Part shown: piece after piece, positions 26,263 through 35,743 of the stretch
Numbering within the stretch: the stretch's first letter is position 1
How the letters are laid out: the number at the start of each line of letters is the position of its first letter
NCBI GenBank assembly: GCA_002315475.1
Contig: DCGI01000003.1
Span: forward strand, 1-55,198
Direction of reading: 5' to 3'
Source of the DNA: Christensenella sp. UBA1782
Lineage (GTDB): Bacteria; Bacillota; Clostridia; Christensenellales; DTU072
DNA length: 55,198 nt
Made by a program: the position numbers and the translations under genes
Notes under the pieces: model-generated
The model's input: only the letters and a program-made list of their open reading frames with translations
The model's database searches: none
What the model was told of the DNA's origin: nothing

Positions 26263-27102
26263 ATGAAAATCATCACGACCGAACAAATCGAAGAAAGCGT
26301 TTATCGAGCTTTTTTGCGTGCGGGGAAAAGAATCGTACCCGCCTACAAAGCTAAGCTTGCCGACGCTCGTACCTGCGAAAGCAATCCGCGTACCGTCTTT
26401 GCTTTAGACTTTATGATACGGAACGCCGAACTTGCCGAAGAAAAGAATTTACCCGTTTGCCAAGATACGGGGGTAGCTTGCGTCTTTTTGGAAATCGGGC
26501 AAGAGGTGCATATAGAAGGCGATTTTATCGAAGATGCCGTCAATCGAGGGGTACGGCGTGCCTATCAAGACGGTTTTTTCCGCAAAAGCGTGGTCGATCC
26601 GTTGACAAGGAAAAACACGCAAGACAACACGCCCGCCGCCTGTCATTATGAAATCGTAACGGGGGACAAACTGAAAATAACCGTCTTACCCAAAGGATTC
26701 GGCAGCGAGAACATGAGCAAACTTTATATGCTTTCTCCGACGGTGGGACGAGAAGGCATCGTACGAGCCGTCGTGGATACGGTACGACAAGCAGGGAGTC
26801 TTCCCTGCCCGCCCGTCGTCGTCGGCGTCGGCGTGGGCGGAACCTTTGACACCTGTGCTTTTTTAGCAAAAAAAGCACTACTCTGCCCGACGGGGCAGAG
26901 TACGGGGCGGTCGGATGCGGACGGCATCGCCGAAGAGTGCCTTGCGAAGATCAACGAACTTCGCATCGGCGCACAAGGCTTCGGCGGGGCGGTCTCCGCA
27001 CTGGACGTCCGCATCCTGACCGCCCCCACCCATATTGCCGGTCTTCCCGTTGCCGTCAATATACAGTGCCACTGTATGCGCTGTGAGGAGGAAATTTTAT
27101 GA
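26263..27102 (+). CDS. Class I fumarate hydratase, alpha subunit
   Basis: 279 aa. Two-subunit iron-sulfur fumarase/tartrate dehydratase family. Cys residues in VCQDTGV (near 67), TPAACHYE (near 127) and NIQCHCMRCEE (near 271) include the expected 4Fe-4S ligands; GSENMSKLYML and GVGVGGTFDTCAFLAKKAL are family blocks. Interconverts fumarate and malate; the neighbouring ArgH releases fumarate. The start codon coincides with the expected transcription start, so the mRNA is probably leaderless. Overlaps the beta-subunit gene by 4 nt. Confidence 0.9.
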   Translation: MKIITTEQIEESVYRAFLRAGKRIVPAYKAKLADARTCESNPRTVFALDFMIRNAELAEEKNLPVCQDTGVACVFLEIGQEVHIEGDFIEDAVNRGVRRAYQDGFFRKSVVDPLTRKNTQDNTPAACHYEIVTGDKLKITVLPKGFGSENMSKLYMLSPTVGREGIVRAVVDTVRQAGSLPCPPVVVGVGVGGTFDTCAFLAKKALLCPTGQSTGRSDADGIAEECLAKINELRIGAQGFGGAVSALDVRILTAPTHIAGLPVAVNIQCHCMRCEEEIL

Positions 27103-27590
27103 GAACCATACGTTTGCCCGAAGACGTTTCCCTTTTCCCGACTCTGCAAGTCGGCGAGGCCGTTTTGCTCTCCGGTACCGTTTTTACCGCTCGGGACGCC
27201 GCACACAAACGGGGTATTCCGTTCGATCTCAACAACCAAACCGTTTATTATGCCGGCCCCTGTCCCACGCCGGAAGGTGCCGTTGTCGGCAGCATGGGGC
27301 CTACCACTTCGAGCAGAATGGACGCTTTTACCCCCGCCCTTCTGGACGGCGGTCTGAAAGGCATGATCGGAAAAGGTGCGAGAAGTAAAGAAGTCGTAGA
27401 CGCCATCCAAAGGAACGGAGCCGTTTATTTTGCCGCCGTCGGCGGTGCCGGTGCCTTATACGCTTCCTGCGTCAAAGCCGTTGAAGTGGTGGCTTATCCC
27501 GATTTGCTTTGTGAAGCCGTCCGTAAAATCACCGTTGAGAATTTTCCCGTCCTTGTCGCTATTACCCCGAACGGTTCCGTCTATGACTAA
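27099..27590 (+). CDS. Class I fumarate hydratase, beta subunit
   Basis: 163 aa. GEAVLLSGTVFTARDAAHKR near 20, VYYAGPCPTP near 50, GPTTSSRMD near 67 and AVGGAGALYASCV near 112 are typical of the C-terminal (beta) domain of class I fumarases. Starts by ATGA overlap with the alpha gene (RBS GAGGAGG inside it) and its stop overlaps the next gene by 8 nt. Confidence 0.9.
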   Translation: MRTIRLPEDVSLFPTLQVGEAVLLSGTVFTARDAAHKRGIPFDLNNQTVYYAGPCPTPEGAVVGSMGPTTSSRMDAFTPALLDGGLKGMIGKGARSKEVVDAIQRNGAVYFAAVGGAGALYASCVKAVEVVAYPDLLCEAVRKITVENFPVLVAITPNGSVYD

Positions 27591-28512
27591 GTATTCCGAT
27601 TTTTTATCCCGCACCGAAGACAAACCGATCCGTTTCGCCAAGTTGGAACGATTGCTTGCCTCTCCCGAAATTATCGCCGATAACCGCTACTGGCGACGTC
27701 TTCTTTTGGAAAAAGAATCCCTCGCCGCCTTCATCAAGACGCGGTCGGCGTTGGTTTCCGTTTTATCCGAATACGAACGCTGCAAAGACGACCTTTATCG
27801 AGAAACCGACGAAGAATTAAAAAAGATGCTCGCCGAAGAATGTACTCGTCTTTGCTCGCAAGCGGACGATCTTTTTTCCGCCTCTTCCGCTCTTTTCCTC
27901 GCACTCGGCGAAAACTGCGATTGTGATTTGGAGTTGATTCCCGACGGCAACAAGTCCCAAGACTTTTGCGAAACCCTTCTTTCCATGTATCAACGCTTTT
28001 TAGATAGTTCGGGTTACTCTTATACGCAAGAAAGAATGACAAACTGCATTATTCTGCATATCACATCCGGCTATGCCCGTATTAAGACGGAAACCGGTTT
28101 ACACAAAAGCGGATTGCTTAGCGTCGCCGTTACCGCTTTTCCCGTCACCGAAAAAAAACCTCTGTCGATCGGCGAAAAGGATCTACGCATCGACCTGTTT
28201 CACTCGGGCGGTGCCGGTGGTCAAAACATCAACAAGGTAGAAACCGCCATTCGCATCACCCACCTGCCGACAGGCATCGTAGTGACTTGTCAGGATGAAC
28301 GAAGCCAGTTACAAAACAAAAACAAAGCGATGGAAACGTTGCAAAAAAAATTACTCGCCCTGCAAGCCAAAGAAGAAACGCAAAAAAAAGAAGAGCTTCG
28401 TAAAAAATCCGCCCTTCTTCTGCGCACGTACGATTTCACCAACAAGGTAGCTACGCAAAATAAAAAGAAATACCCGTTGGATGCCGTCCTGAACGGCGAA
28501 TTGCCGCAATAA
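27583..28512 (+). CDS. Release-factor-like protein (PCRF + GGQ domain) lacking the stop-codon recognition loop
   Basis: 309 aa, beginning MTKYSDFLSRTEDKP at the ATG overlapping the fumarase stop. An N-terminal helical/PCRF-like region (20-150) leads to an RF-1 domain with LRIDLFHSGGAGGQNINK (GGQ at 212-214), ITHLPTGIVVTCQDERSQ and a basic tail. Class I release factors are about 350-365 aa and carry PxT or SPF in domain 2. Here the segment between ETGLHKSG and LSVAVTAFPV (about 170-187) is shortened by roughly a dozen residues and neither tripeptide is present. A codon-independent peptidyl-tRNA hydrolysis or ribosome rescue role is inferred. The stop is 2 nt from the facing gene. Confidence 0.8.
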   Translation: MTKYSDFLSRTEDKPIRFAKLERLLASPEIIADNRYWRRLLLEKESLAAFIKTRSALVSVLSEYERCKDDLYRETDEELKKMLAEECTRLCSQADDLFSASSALFLALGENCDCDLELIPDGNKSQDFCETLLSMYQRFLDSSGYSYTQERMTNCIILHITSGYARIKTETGLHKSGLLSVAVTAFPVTEKKPLSIGEKDLRIDLFHSGGAGGQNINKVETAIRITHLPTGIVVTCQDERSQLQNKNKAMETLQKKLLALQAKEETQKKEELRKKSALLLRTYDFTNKVATQNKKKYPLDAVLNGELPQ

Positions 28513-28514
28513 TT

Positions 28515-28736
28515 CTATTTTTTCATCTTCCACACGTAAACGCCCGCAAACACGAGTTCGGCACCGTTTATCGCAATCATCGCGGCGCACAGCCCCGTAA
28601 AGAACGGTGGGAGAAATACCGTACCGACCGCCTGCCCGATATAATAATACAGAGCCACGCCCGCCAACGCCATGTCGGCAAGCAACACAAGTGCCGTTAC
28701 GATATAAAAAATCAACGTGCTTTTTCCGATTTTCAT
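28515..28736 (-). CDS. Small two-TM membrane protein
   Basis: 73 aa. Two hydrophobic helices (about 8-32 and 42-66) with short charged ends (MKIGK and WKMKK). Not recognised. Starts within the stop of the beta-solenoid gene (4-nt ATGA overlap), so it belongs to the helicase operon as its last gene. Confidence 0.65.
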   Translation of the reverse strand: MKIGKSTLIFYIVTALVLLADMALAGVALYYYIGQAVGTVFLPPFFTGLCAAMIAINGAELVFAGVYVWKMKK

Positions 28737-31675
28737 TCTGCCTTTGCCTCCATAGCTTTCTTGTACGCCTCACTGTTCTTCATTTCCTCTTTCGTCGCAT
28801 AAGCGGTAGACTGTACGTTTAACGTCGTTTCCGGATCGGTAATCGCTTCGGAGGTAGACACCTTCGCTATTGCATACGAAACGTCGGTAACGCTAACGTA
28901 TCCGTTGTTTTGAAAATAACCAAATCCGTTCAAAGTGTACGCAAGACTGGTCGCATCGGTAAGACCGATAATATAGCCGTTGCATTGCCCGTCCCCTACG
29001 CCGTACGAACAAGCGGAAAAACAAGACTTTATCACGCCTATATTGTTCTGTGCCACGATACCCCCCTGATAGCTGTTTTTCCCGCCTTGCAAGGCACATT
29101 CGCTATAACAGTTTTCCGCAACGGTAGAACCCGACGCATTGACGTGTACGCCGATAACGCCGCCTACGCTCGACTCCTCGCCCGCTTTTACCGTTCCCGC
29201 ACTCGTACAGCCGTAAACGTAATAGTTGTTGTAGCCGCATATCCCGCCTACACAAGCCGCCGCCGTTGCCGTTACGTCGCATTGCGACGCTCCGTCACCG
29301 ATGATTCCTTTGTTGACGCCGACCAGCCCGCCGAAGTAACAAGTGCCTTCTCCGATTACGCTTCCCTCCGCCGTACACTCGCGAACGTAAGCCGTATTGT
29401 ATCCGCTGATGCCGCCGACGTACAATTCTCCGGCGGCGGATACTGCTTGCAAGGCGGCTGCCGTCGAACAACGGTCGACGGCTCCCACGTATTGCACGCT
29501 TTGCGTTTCGTCAAAATAGTCGTTTCCGTATAAATTCAAACCGACGATACCGCCGAGTATGCCTTGATACGGCACTTTGCCGACAGCCGTCCCCGTAAAC
29601 GAGTTTTCTTCCACCGTTCCGTAATTCTGACAGACCAACCCTCCGACGTACACGACGGGCGTATGCTCCTCGCTTTCCGACGAATTCTCGGCTTCGATGT
29701 TGGCATCCACCGAGCAAGATTTTATCGTTCCGTAATTATAGGCTACCATTCCACCAATATTGGGATTCCAATCCTCACGTTCCGTCTTTTGCCGTATCGT
29801 TCCCGAAACCGAACAATCGGAAATGGTGCCTTCCTTTTCACGATTCCCGTTTACGGCGACAAAAGCACCGACATCCACCGTATCGGAAAGGATTTTCGAG
29901 CCTTCGGATATTTTACAGTTTTGAATCGTACCTTCGTTCCACGCACCGTACACCGACAGAAAAGAATTCTGCGTTTTGGTGTTGACCGCCGACAAATCGA
30001 CTTTCGCTTCGCACCCTTGTATCGTGCCTGCGTTTTTATAGGTGAGGACGGAAAGATAAACCGTCTTGCTTTCGTACAAAGAACATCTGCCTTCGAGCGT
30101 CTTGCTTTTTCCCTGCATGGCGGCAAGCACGTCGGTATCGTGTACCCATATATACGCACCCTTACTCCCCACCAACACGCAAGCAAGAAGGACGTCGTCT
30201 TCGCTTGTAACGACGTACGGCAAAACGTAGTATCCCGATGCGGTGTAAATCGCACCGCCGTACGGCAAGCGGTCTGCCACCGCGTTGACCGTTGCGCCGG
30301 CGGCGTTTTGCAACAACAGTTCGGCAGCCTTCTGCACGTCGGAACGGAATGTTTCGGTATTCGCAAAGCCAAAAATTTCGGCGACTTGCGCAAGGCTTTC
30401 GCCGTAGTCCTTTTCGCTGCTCGCCACCGTCAAAGCTTTGTTCAGACCGACGACGGCACTTTTACTTATCACGCAATCCGTCTCGTTGCCGAGCAGATTC
30501 GACGTGAGCAAACTCTTGACGTAGGAGAAGAAATAACTGTAATAAGCGGCGATATTGTTACCGCTCGTCAGCGTCCATTGTTGCGGTTCTTCGCTACCCG
30601 CATACAAAGAAATCAAATAGGTAAAGTACCGAGCCACGTTGTCGCAAGTCGAAGCAATCGTCGAAGTTATCTCTCCCGACGTCTTCTGCACGAGGCTTCC
30701 CGTTTCCGCTTTTCGAAAAACGTTACAGTCGCAAGAAAGGGTATTGCCGTCTGTTTTTTGTTCGGAACAGTACGTCCTCTGTACGACGGTAAAATCTCCG
30801 TCCGCTTCCACTTGCACGTTATCGATCGTCCCTTGATTTTCCCCGAACAGAACGGAATAGTTTTCTTCCGTCCGCACCGAAAACCGCGTAATGATTTTTA
30901 AGTTTTTTACCGTACCCGAAAGGGTTGCCGCCAAAGGCTTTCCCGTTGCGGCATAGGTCAGAGTATGCCCGTTGCCGTCCAGCGTACCGGCAAAATTCTC
31001 CCGTCCTTCCTGCGTCCAGGTAATATCGTTTTTGAGTTTATAGTATCCCGTTCCTTGCAGAGCGAGTGCAAGTTGATTTTCGTTCGTAATAAAAACGGGA
31101 CTTTCTTCCGTCCCCCGTCCCGCCTTCAAACCGGCAAACAAACCGAGCACCGCCATCACGCAAAACACGACCGAAACGACGCAGGCTATCCACACCGTTT
31201 TTTTCTGAGCGGACGACATTTTCTTATTATGAATAATCACTTCGTTCCTGCCGAACTCCAACGGGCTATCGTATAAAGTCTTTACGATATACTCGATATT
31301 GGCGCGGCTTTTTTCGTCCTTATATCCTTTGGCGTACACTTCGGCAAGGTATTCGTGCTTTCCCAGTACCGCCAGCATCTCCAACGGCGTTACCACGTCG
31401 GTCAAATGCAAATACAACCGCAGTGCTCTGCCCGCTTTCACACGAAACGCCGCAAAGCTTTCCCGATCTTCGTCGAAGACCGTATACCGAGAAACGCCCA
31501 AAAGCTCCCCTTCGTATTTTTTGAGAATTTTGCGACTGTCGTATAAATAGCATAGGGATAACAGCGGAAACCGCCCCGCACAGGCGGAAGCCGTCGTCTT
31601 GTCAAAATTTTCGGAAAACTCCGCCACGTCGTCTTGCTTAATCGACGTCACCAAACGTTTGATTTTCTCTTCCAT
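28733..31675 (-). CDS. Membrane-anchored GLUG-type beta-solenoid protein
   Basis: 980 aa; the ATG shares one base with the upstream stop (TAATG). Residues 1-158 are a helical, charged domain without a signal peptide, followed by one TM helix (about 163-185), then a long extracytoplasmic region. Residues about 200-290 read FAGTLDGNGHTLTY...LSGTVKNLKI, and from about 530 there are many GGLVxxNxGTIxxC-type units (for example GGMVAYNYGTIKSCS, GGLVCQNYGTVEENS, GGISGYNTAYVRECT), the GLUG-motif pattern. Topology is type II: cytosolic domain inside, solenoid outside. No protease or sortase motif. Sits between a coiled-coil gene and a small TM gene in an overlapping operon led by a helicase. Confidence 0.8.
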   Translation of the reverse strand: MEEKIKRLVTSIKQDDVAEFSENFDKTTASACAGRFPLLSLCYLYDSRKILKKYEGELLGVSRYTVFDEDRESFAAFRVKAGRALRLYLHLTDVVTPLEMLAVLGKHEYLAEVYAKGYKDEKSRANIEYIVKTLYDSPLEFGRNEVIIHNKKMSSAQKKTVWIACVVSVVFCVMAVLGLFAGLKAGRGTEESPVFITNENQLALALQGTGYYKLKNDITWTQEGRENFAGTLDGNGHTLTYAATGKPLAATLSGTVKNLKIITRFSVRTEENYSVLFGENQGTIDNVQVEADGDFTVVQRTYCSEQKTDGNTLSCDCNVFRKAETGSLVQKTSGEITSTIASTCDNVARYFTYLISLYAGSEEPQQWTLTSGNNIAAYYSYFFSYVKSLLTSNLLGNETDCVISKSAVVGLNKALTVASSEKDYGESLAQVAEIFGFANTETFRSDVQKAAELLLQNAAGATVNAVADRLPYGGAIYTASGYYVLPYVVTSEDDVLLACVLVGSKGAYIWVHDTDVLAAMQGKSKTLEGRCSLYESKTVYLSVLTYKNAGTIQGCEAKVDLSAVNTKTQNSFLSVYGAWNEGTIQNCKISEGSKILSDTVDVGAFVAVNGNREKEGTISDCSVSGTIRQKTEREDWNPNIGGMVAYNYGTIKSCSVDANIEAENSSESEEHTPVVYVGGLVCQNYGTVEENSFTGTAVGKVPYQGILGGIVGLNLYGNDYFDETQSVQYVGAVDRCSTAAALQAVSAAGELYVGGISGYNTAYVRECTAEGSVIGEGTCYFGGLVGVNKGIIGDGASQCDVTATAAACVGGICGYNNYYVYGCTSAGTVKAGEESSVGGVIGVHVNASGSTVAENCYSECALQGGKNSYQGGIVAQNNIGVIKSCFSACSYGVGDGQCNGYIIGLTDATSLAYTLNGFGYFQNNGYVSVTDVSYAIAKVSTSEAITDPETTLNVQSTAYATKEEMKNSEAYKKAMEAKAE

Positions 31676-32391
31676 TATCTCTTCATCTTCACCTTTCGCG
31701 CCGCCGCCCATCTATCCAATATTTCAAAGATGTACGCTTCGTCCACGTCCCCTTTATCGACGATTCTGCGAAGCAATTCTCCGTTCTGCCGACCGGACTC
31801 CAGCAAACTCGCCAACGTGTCCCGCTCGGCGAGTAATTCTCGCAAAAGGGTTTCTTCGCCGCTACGGATTTCTTCGATTTTTTTGGCATTGTCACTCAGT
31901 ACCGCCGCCACGTCTTTGTTGATAAAGTCGCTGACTTTCCGTACGTTGCCGTCGTACCCTTCCAAAGACCGCTGTAAATCCTTCAGGTTATAATTGATTT
32001 TTTTCTCCTCGATGACGGCATCCAACCTTTGAATTTGTTCGGACACCTTGCTTTCCAAGGCGTTTATGGCTGACACTTTCTGTTCGGCTTTCTCGAACAA
32101 CGTGCAAATTTCGTTCATTTGCGAACCGAATCGGTTGGTCGTCCGAATGAATTGGTCGATACGCGAAGAAAGGTCGGTACTCTTTTCCGCTTGCGCCGCA
32201 AGCGTCGCCGAAATGGACTTCAAACTTTCCTGCGCCGTTCCGTCAAATGCCGAATTTAATTTTTCAATATCTCCGCGCACCGAATCGTACGTTTCCAAAA
32301 AATCGGCAAGCCCCTGCTGAATCGGCGACAACAAATCCCGATAGCCTTTGAACGCTTCCACCAAACTCTTTAAGTCTTCGTTTCTTTCCAT
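31675..32391 (-). CDS. Coiled-coil protein of the helicase operon
   Basis: 238 aa, soluble, almost wholly helical with heptad-like spacing (about 35-210), Glu/Lys/Asp/Leu-rich, ending in a basic AARKVKMKR. No catalytic motif. It resembles a scaffold or sensor rod rather than an enzyme. Starts 2 nt after the helicase stop and shares one base with the next start. Confidence 0.7.
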   Translation of the reverse strand: MERNEDLKSLVEAFKGYRDLLSPIQQGLADFLETYDSVRGDIEKLNSAFDGTAQESLKSISATLAAQAEKSTDLSSRIDQFIRTTNRFGSQMNEICTLFEKAEQKVSAINALESKVSEQIQRLDAVIEEKKINYNLKDLQRSLEGYDGNVRKVSDFINKDVAAVLSDNAKKIEEIRSGEETLLRELLAERDTLASLLESGRQNGELLRRIVDKGDVDEAYIFEILDRWAAARKVKMKR

Positions 32392-32393
32392 AT

Positions 32394-34796
32394 TTACTCC
32401 TTCTTACCCCGCAAACGGCGGTTCAATGATTTTTGTTTTTCTACGGTGCGCGCAAGGTCGGTTTCCAGTACCCGAAGAATGAGGGTGCGCGCGCCCTCGT
32501 TTTCCTCCAATTCCGGATAAAATAAGACAATATCGGGATCCAAATGGCTCTCCTTTCCTTGCGTCAAAGCGTCCACGAGCTCCACCAGTTTCTCATCCCC
32601 CGATAAGGTAAACATCTTTTTGGCGTCTTCCGTCATGCCGAGTTCCCAATACCGAATCCCGCCGTCCCGATACCTTCCTTCCCGAATAAACTCTTTATGC
32701 ACGTCGATACGGTTCTTATACTCCCGTCTTACGGCGTCATCTTCGATTTTATCGGTCAAAAAGTACCCGTTGTCATACTGCCCGAGATTGATAAATTGCC
32801 GAATTCTCTCCAAAATTTCCTCTTGGTCGACTTCGATTTTTTTGACGACGTCCCCCAACGAACGAATCGCCTCTTTACTGCTCATTTTTTGGAAGTTTTG
32901 TTTGAAAAACTCCGAAAACGCACTCATTTCTTTTTTTTCATAAACATATAAATACTGTTTTGCCCGAGAAACGCCCACATAAAAGAGGTTAAAATAATAC
33001 CGATAAACCGAGTTTTCGTCGGCGGTTTTGCGGTTGATGACACGCCCGAACAGCTCGCGCCATTTTTCCCCGTTATCGGATAGGACGTCGTAGAGCAAAA
33101 CGGCGTCCCGTTCCAAGCCCTTTATTTCGGAAACGGTCAGAATTTCCTGTTTTTTCAGAATTTTCCGTAATTCTTCTTTTTGTTTTTTCCCCGAGCAAAC
33201 GACGGTAAAATTATCGAATTTTTCCTGTGCGATTTCTTCGGCAAACCGTCCTTCCGTCACATAAACGGTAGCCGTCTGCACGTCGCTTTCCACGCTTTGC
33301 CCCTTTAACACGAAGCTGTGCGTACCGAACTGCGCCACGTTCAATTTGCCGAGATCTTCGATAATTCTTTCGATTTTTTCGGTATTTCGGAAATTGTGTT
33401 TCAATTCGGCGACCGTCGCCTCGTCTTCCTTAAAAAGCAACCTTTTCAAATACGGAAAGCTGAAAAAGGAAGGGTTAATCATCTGCAAAGCATCCCCCAC
33501 GCAAAACATACGGAAAGACGCCTGTTTCAAAAAGGAAAGATTGACTTGCGTAAAGTCCTGTACCTCGTCCAAAATGGCAAGGGAGTAGAGAAAATCGTCC
33601 GTTTTTTTCATTAAAAAGCGACTTATGGTGTTATTATCGACCAATCCGTTTTTCTCCATGTACTTATCGTAATCCATCGCAATGGAATAGATTACTTCGC
33701 ACGCCGCTTTGCCGAAATCCCCTTTTCTCGCTTCAATATATTCTTCTTGCGACAAAAACGGAGCGGGTTTTTCGGGTGTAAAACTTCCGAAAATCATCCC
33801 GAAAATTTCTTTATAGATGACTTCGTAGGATATATCTTTGATACGTTCCAGTTTGCCCGACAGTCTGTAATTCTTGATATTCCCGAGATATTGCCGAATA
33901 AAAGTATCTTCGTCGGCGATTTTTCCCGTTCCGCCGAATTTTCTGTACAAGTCTTCCAATAAAAAGTAGTCGACGTTTTCGGATAAAAGAAGTAAGATTT
34001 CTTCTATTTTTTCTACGATTTGTTTCGGCTCGTCCACCGAAAACAAGACGCCCAGTCGGTTTTCGACGGCACCTTTTTTATTTTGGTCGCAAAAAACGAT
34101 TTTGTTGTCCCGATATTTTTCCAAAAACAACGTCAAACTCTTGGCAAAGAGCTGCACCCTCGTTTTCGTTTCTATCAAAAGTCCTCTCGAATAGGTGGAA
34201 TAAAGAATCCTTCCGGCATACGAACGACTGACCGAATAAATGATTTTATCAATGCAAATATTGGTTTTTCCGCTCCCCGCCACGCCTTGCACCAACACGT
34301 TTTTGTCTTCGGTGGTTACGATTTTTTTCTGTTCGTCCGAAAGGAGGGGAAAATTGACGTTATCGGCGTTGGCGATACGGTAGATTTTCCGAAAATCCGT
34401 TTCGTCGCACCGAATGGCGGAAACACGCACCGAAAAAACCTTATGCGTCATCAAAAAGTCCAAAAACCGCTGATCGTTGCTTCGTGCACTCTTTTCCCGA
34501 TCGATATAGCGGAAAAAGACAATATCTTTGGGCAAAAGGGGTAAATCCCCCGTAATTTTTTCGCCGAACCGCACGAAAAACGAGTGTTCTCCGTCCTCCG
34601 TCACGAGCAAATACCCTTCCTGAGAAGAATCGAAGCGAGCAAGGGACACGAACATACCCTCCGCCAATTTCGTGACGAAATCATCCACCCCCGCCATTTT
34701 TCGGGTTTCCTTCATAAAACGTTCGGTTTTGAAAATTCGCGATTCTCCCGACAAAAACATCTTATCGGTTTCCACTCGCATGGTAAAATTCTGCAT
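32394..34796 (-). CDS. UvrD/Rep-like superfamily 1 helicase
   Basis: 800 aa. Motif I GVAGSGKT (171-178), motif II LAILDEVQD (DEVQ at 410-413), motif III VGDALQMIN (near 434), motif IV LKHNFRNT (near 468), motif V EIKGLERDAVLLYD (near 560), motif VI FYVGVSRAKQYLYV (near 630). A 145-residue N-terminal domain and a 160-residue helical C-terminal region flank the core; no recognisable nuclease motif. Expected to translocate on DNA or RNA in an ATP-dependent way. Leaderless start: ATG lies 6 nt after the -10 box. Leads a four-gene overlapping operon with membrane proteins, which is unusual for housekeeping UvrD. Confidence 0.85.
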   Translation of the reverse strand: MQNFTMRVETDKMFLSGESRIFKTERFMKETRKMAGVDDFVTKLAEGMFVSLARFDSSQEGYLLVTEDGEHSFFVRFGEKITGDLPLLPKDIVFFRYIDREKSARSNDQRFLDFLMTHKVFSVRVSAIRCDETDFRKIYRIANADNVNFPLLSDEQKKIVTTEDKNVLVQGVAGSGKTNICIDKIIYSVSRSYAGRILYSTYSRGLLIETKTRVQLFAKSLTLFLEKYRDNKIVFCDQNKKGAVENRLGVLFSVDEPKQIVEKIEEILLLLSENVDYFLLEDLYRKFGGTGKIADEDTFIRQYLGNIKNYRLSGKLERIKDISYEVIYKEIFGMIFGSFTPEKPAPFLSQEEYIEARKGDFGKAACEVIYSIAMDYDKYMEKNGLVDNNTISRFLMKKTDDFLYSLAILDEVQDFTQVNLSFLKQASFRMFCVGDALQMINPSFFSFPYLKRLLFKEDEATVAELKHNFRNTEKIERIIEDLGKLNVAQFGTHSFVLKGQSVESDVQTATVYVTEGRFAEEIAQEKFDNFTVVCSGKKQKEELRKILKKQEILTVSEIKGLERDAVLLYDVLSDNGEKWRELFGRVINRKTADENSVYRYYFNLFYVGVSRAKQYLYVYEKKEMSAFSEFFKQNFQKMSSKEAIRSLGDVVKKIEVDQEEILERIRQFINLGQYDNGYFLTDKIEDDAVRREYKNRIDVHKEFIREGRYRDGGIRYWELGMTEDAKKMFTLSGDEKLVELVDALTQGKESHLDPDIVLFYPELEENEGARTLILRVLETDLARTVEKQKSLNRRLRGKKE

Positions 34797-34802
34797 GGTA
34801 TT

Positions 34803-34831
34803 ACTATACCATATTTACCTAAAAATTACAA
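34803..34831 (-). promoter_or_regulatory. Promoter of the helicase operon, probably leaderless
   Basis: Minus strand TTGTAA, 17 nt, TATAGT with extended -10 TATGG; ATG follows after 6 nt. Confidence 0.65.
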
Positions 34832-34923
34832 TAATTACCTATATAAGAAAAATTCTATCCCCGAAAAATGAAAGCTTTTCACCTTTTGGGAATAGAATCC
34901 TGTTTTTTTACAAAATAACAAAA

Positions 34924-34956
34924 GAAAAATCGAATTCCGTCTCTCGTCGGAATTCG
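34924..34956. terminator. Bidirectional hairpin terminator
   Basis: CGAATTCCG and CGGAATTCG form a 9-bp stem. On the minus strand it ends the tail-anchored-protein gene with an ATTTTTC tail, separating it from the helicase operon. Confidence 0.7.
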
Positions 34957-34973
34957 GTTTTGATTTTTTCACT

Positions 34974-35669
34974 CTATAGATTGAACGATAGCCAAAGCAC
35001 AATTCCAAGGAGAACGATTAAAATTATTGCGGAAATAATTATCTTTTTCGTTTTAAACTCTTTTTCGTCTCTTTGCCTAGCAATTTTCTTTTCTTCATCA
35101 AATTTGAGCTTATAGGACTCATCAAGCTCAATCAACAAACCTTCAAAATATTTACGATTCGAGAATGAATGCCTGTCTAAAAATGAACAAATAAATCTTT
35201 TTGTACCGGGATATTCCTTAACGATTTGCATATTATTTTTTGTAAAAGATGCTATTGTAGCACTAAGAGTTTCACTAATCATATATCTATCCTGAACCGC
35301 ATTGGATTCTAGATTTGCCATGCCGTCTTTATACTTTGTCAATAGCAATAATAAATTGACTTCTAAATCATTTTTTGCGGCTATAGCTTTCTTGCCGGCA
35401 AATTCAAAAGCCGCCGTTAGCTTTAGAGCATTGGCATACGCATCTATTTTTTTGCCACAATGACTCTTACAATATGCCCTAAAGAAATAAGACATAAAAT
35501 CCCCGGGATCTCTAACGTACAACTGATCAAAATGTTCTCCGGCCTCTTCGTATTGGCTTGAATTCATTTCGTCAAAAGCAATTATAACTAAATTTCTGTT
35601 TTCGACACAGACGTCTTTCACATACGTTTCCAACAACTCTTTTGTTGCTTCCATTTTTGTTGCTTCCAT
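34974..35669 (-). CDS. Tail-anchored helical-repeat (TPR-like) protein
   Basis: 231 aa from the ATG with AAGGAG 8 nt upstream; begins MEATKMEATKELLE (a short in-frame repeat). Residues 15-185 are helical with TPR-like spacing (AGEHFDQLYVRDPGDFMSYFFRAY). Residues about 207-228 form a single C-terminal TM helix after a Lys/Arg/Glu-rich stretch, so most of the protein should face the cytoplasm. Not recognised. It is transcribed away from an XRE regulator gene, from a promoter that contains a perfect palindrome. Confidence 0.72.
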   Translation of the reverse strand: MEATKMEATKELLETYVKDVCVENRNLVIIAFDEMNSSQYEEAGEHFDQLYVRDPGDFMSYFFRAYCKSHCGKKIDAYANALKLTAAFEFAGKKAIAAKNDLEVNLLLLLTKYKDGMANLESNAVQDRYMISETLSATIASFTKNNMQIVKEYPGTKRFICSFLDRHSFSNRKYFEGLLIELDESYKLKFDEEKKIARQRDEKEFKTKKIIISAIILIVLLGIVLWLSFNL

Positions 35670-35743
35670 AATTTTTCTCCTTTTGTTTTTATTTGAGTAC
35701 CGCAGATTCTCTCTTCCTCTGTATGGCATTCTTTCTTGTTCTT

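Noticed and set aside
26879..26902. 10-bp perfect hairpin (TACTCTGCCC/GGGCAGAGTA) with a U-run on the minus strand, inside the fumarase alpha gene
   Set aside because: The encoded residues align normally with the family, and no minus-strand gene would need this terminator; probably coincidence of codon use.
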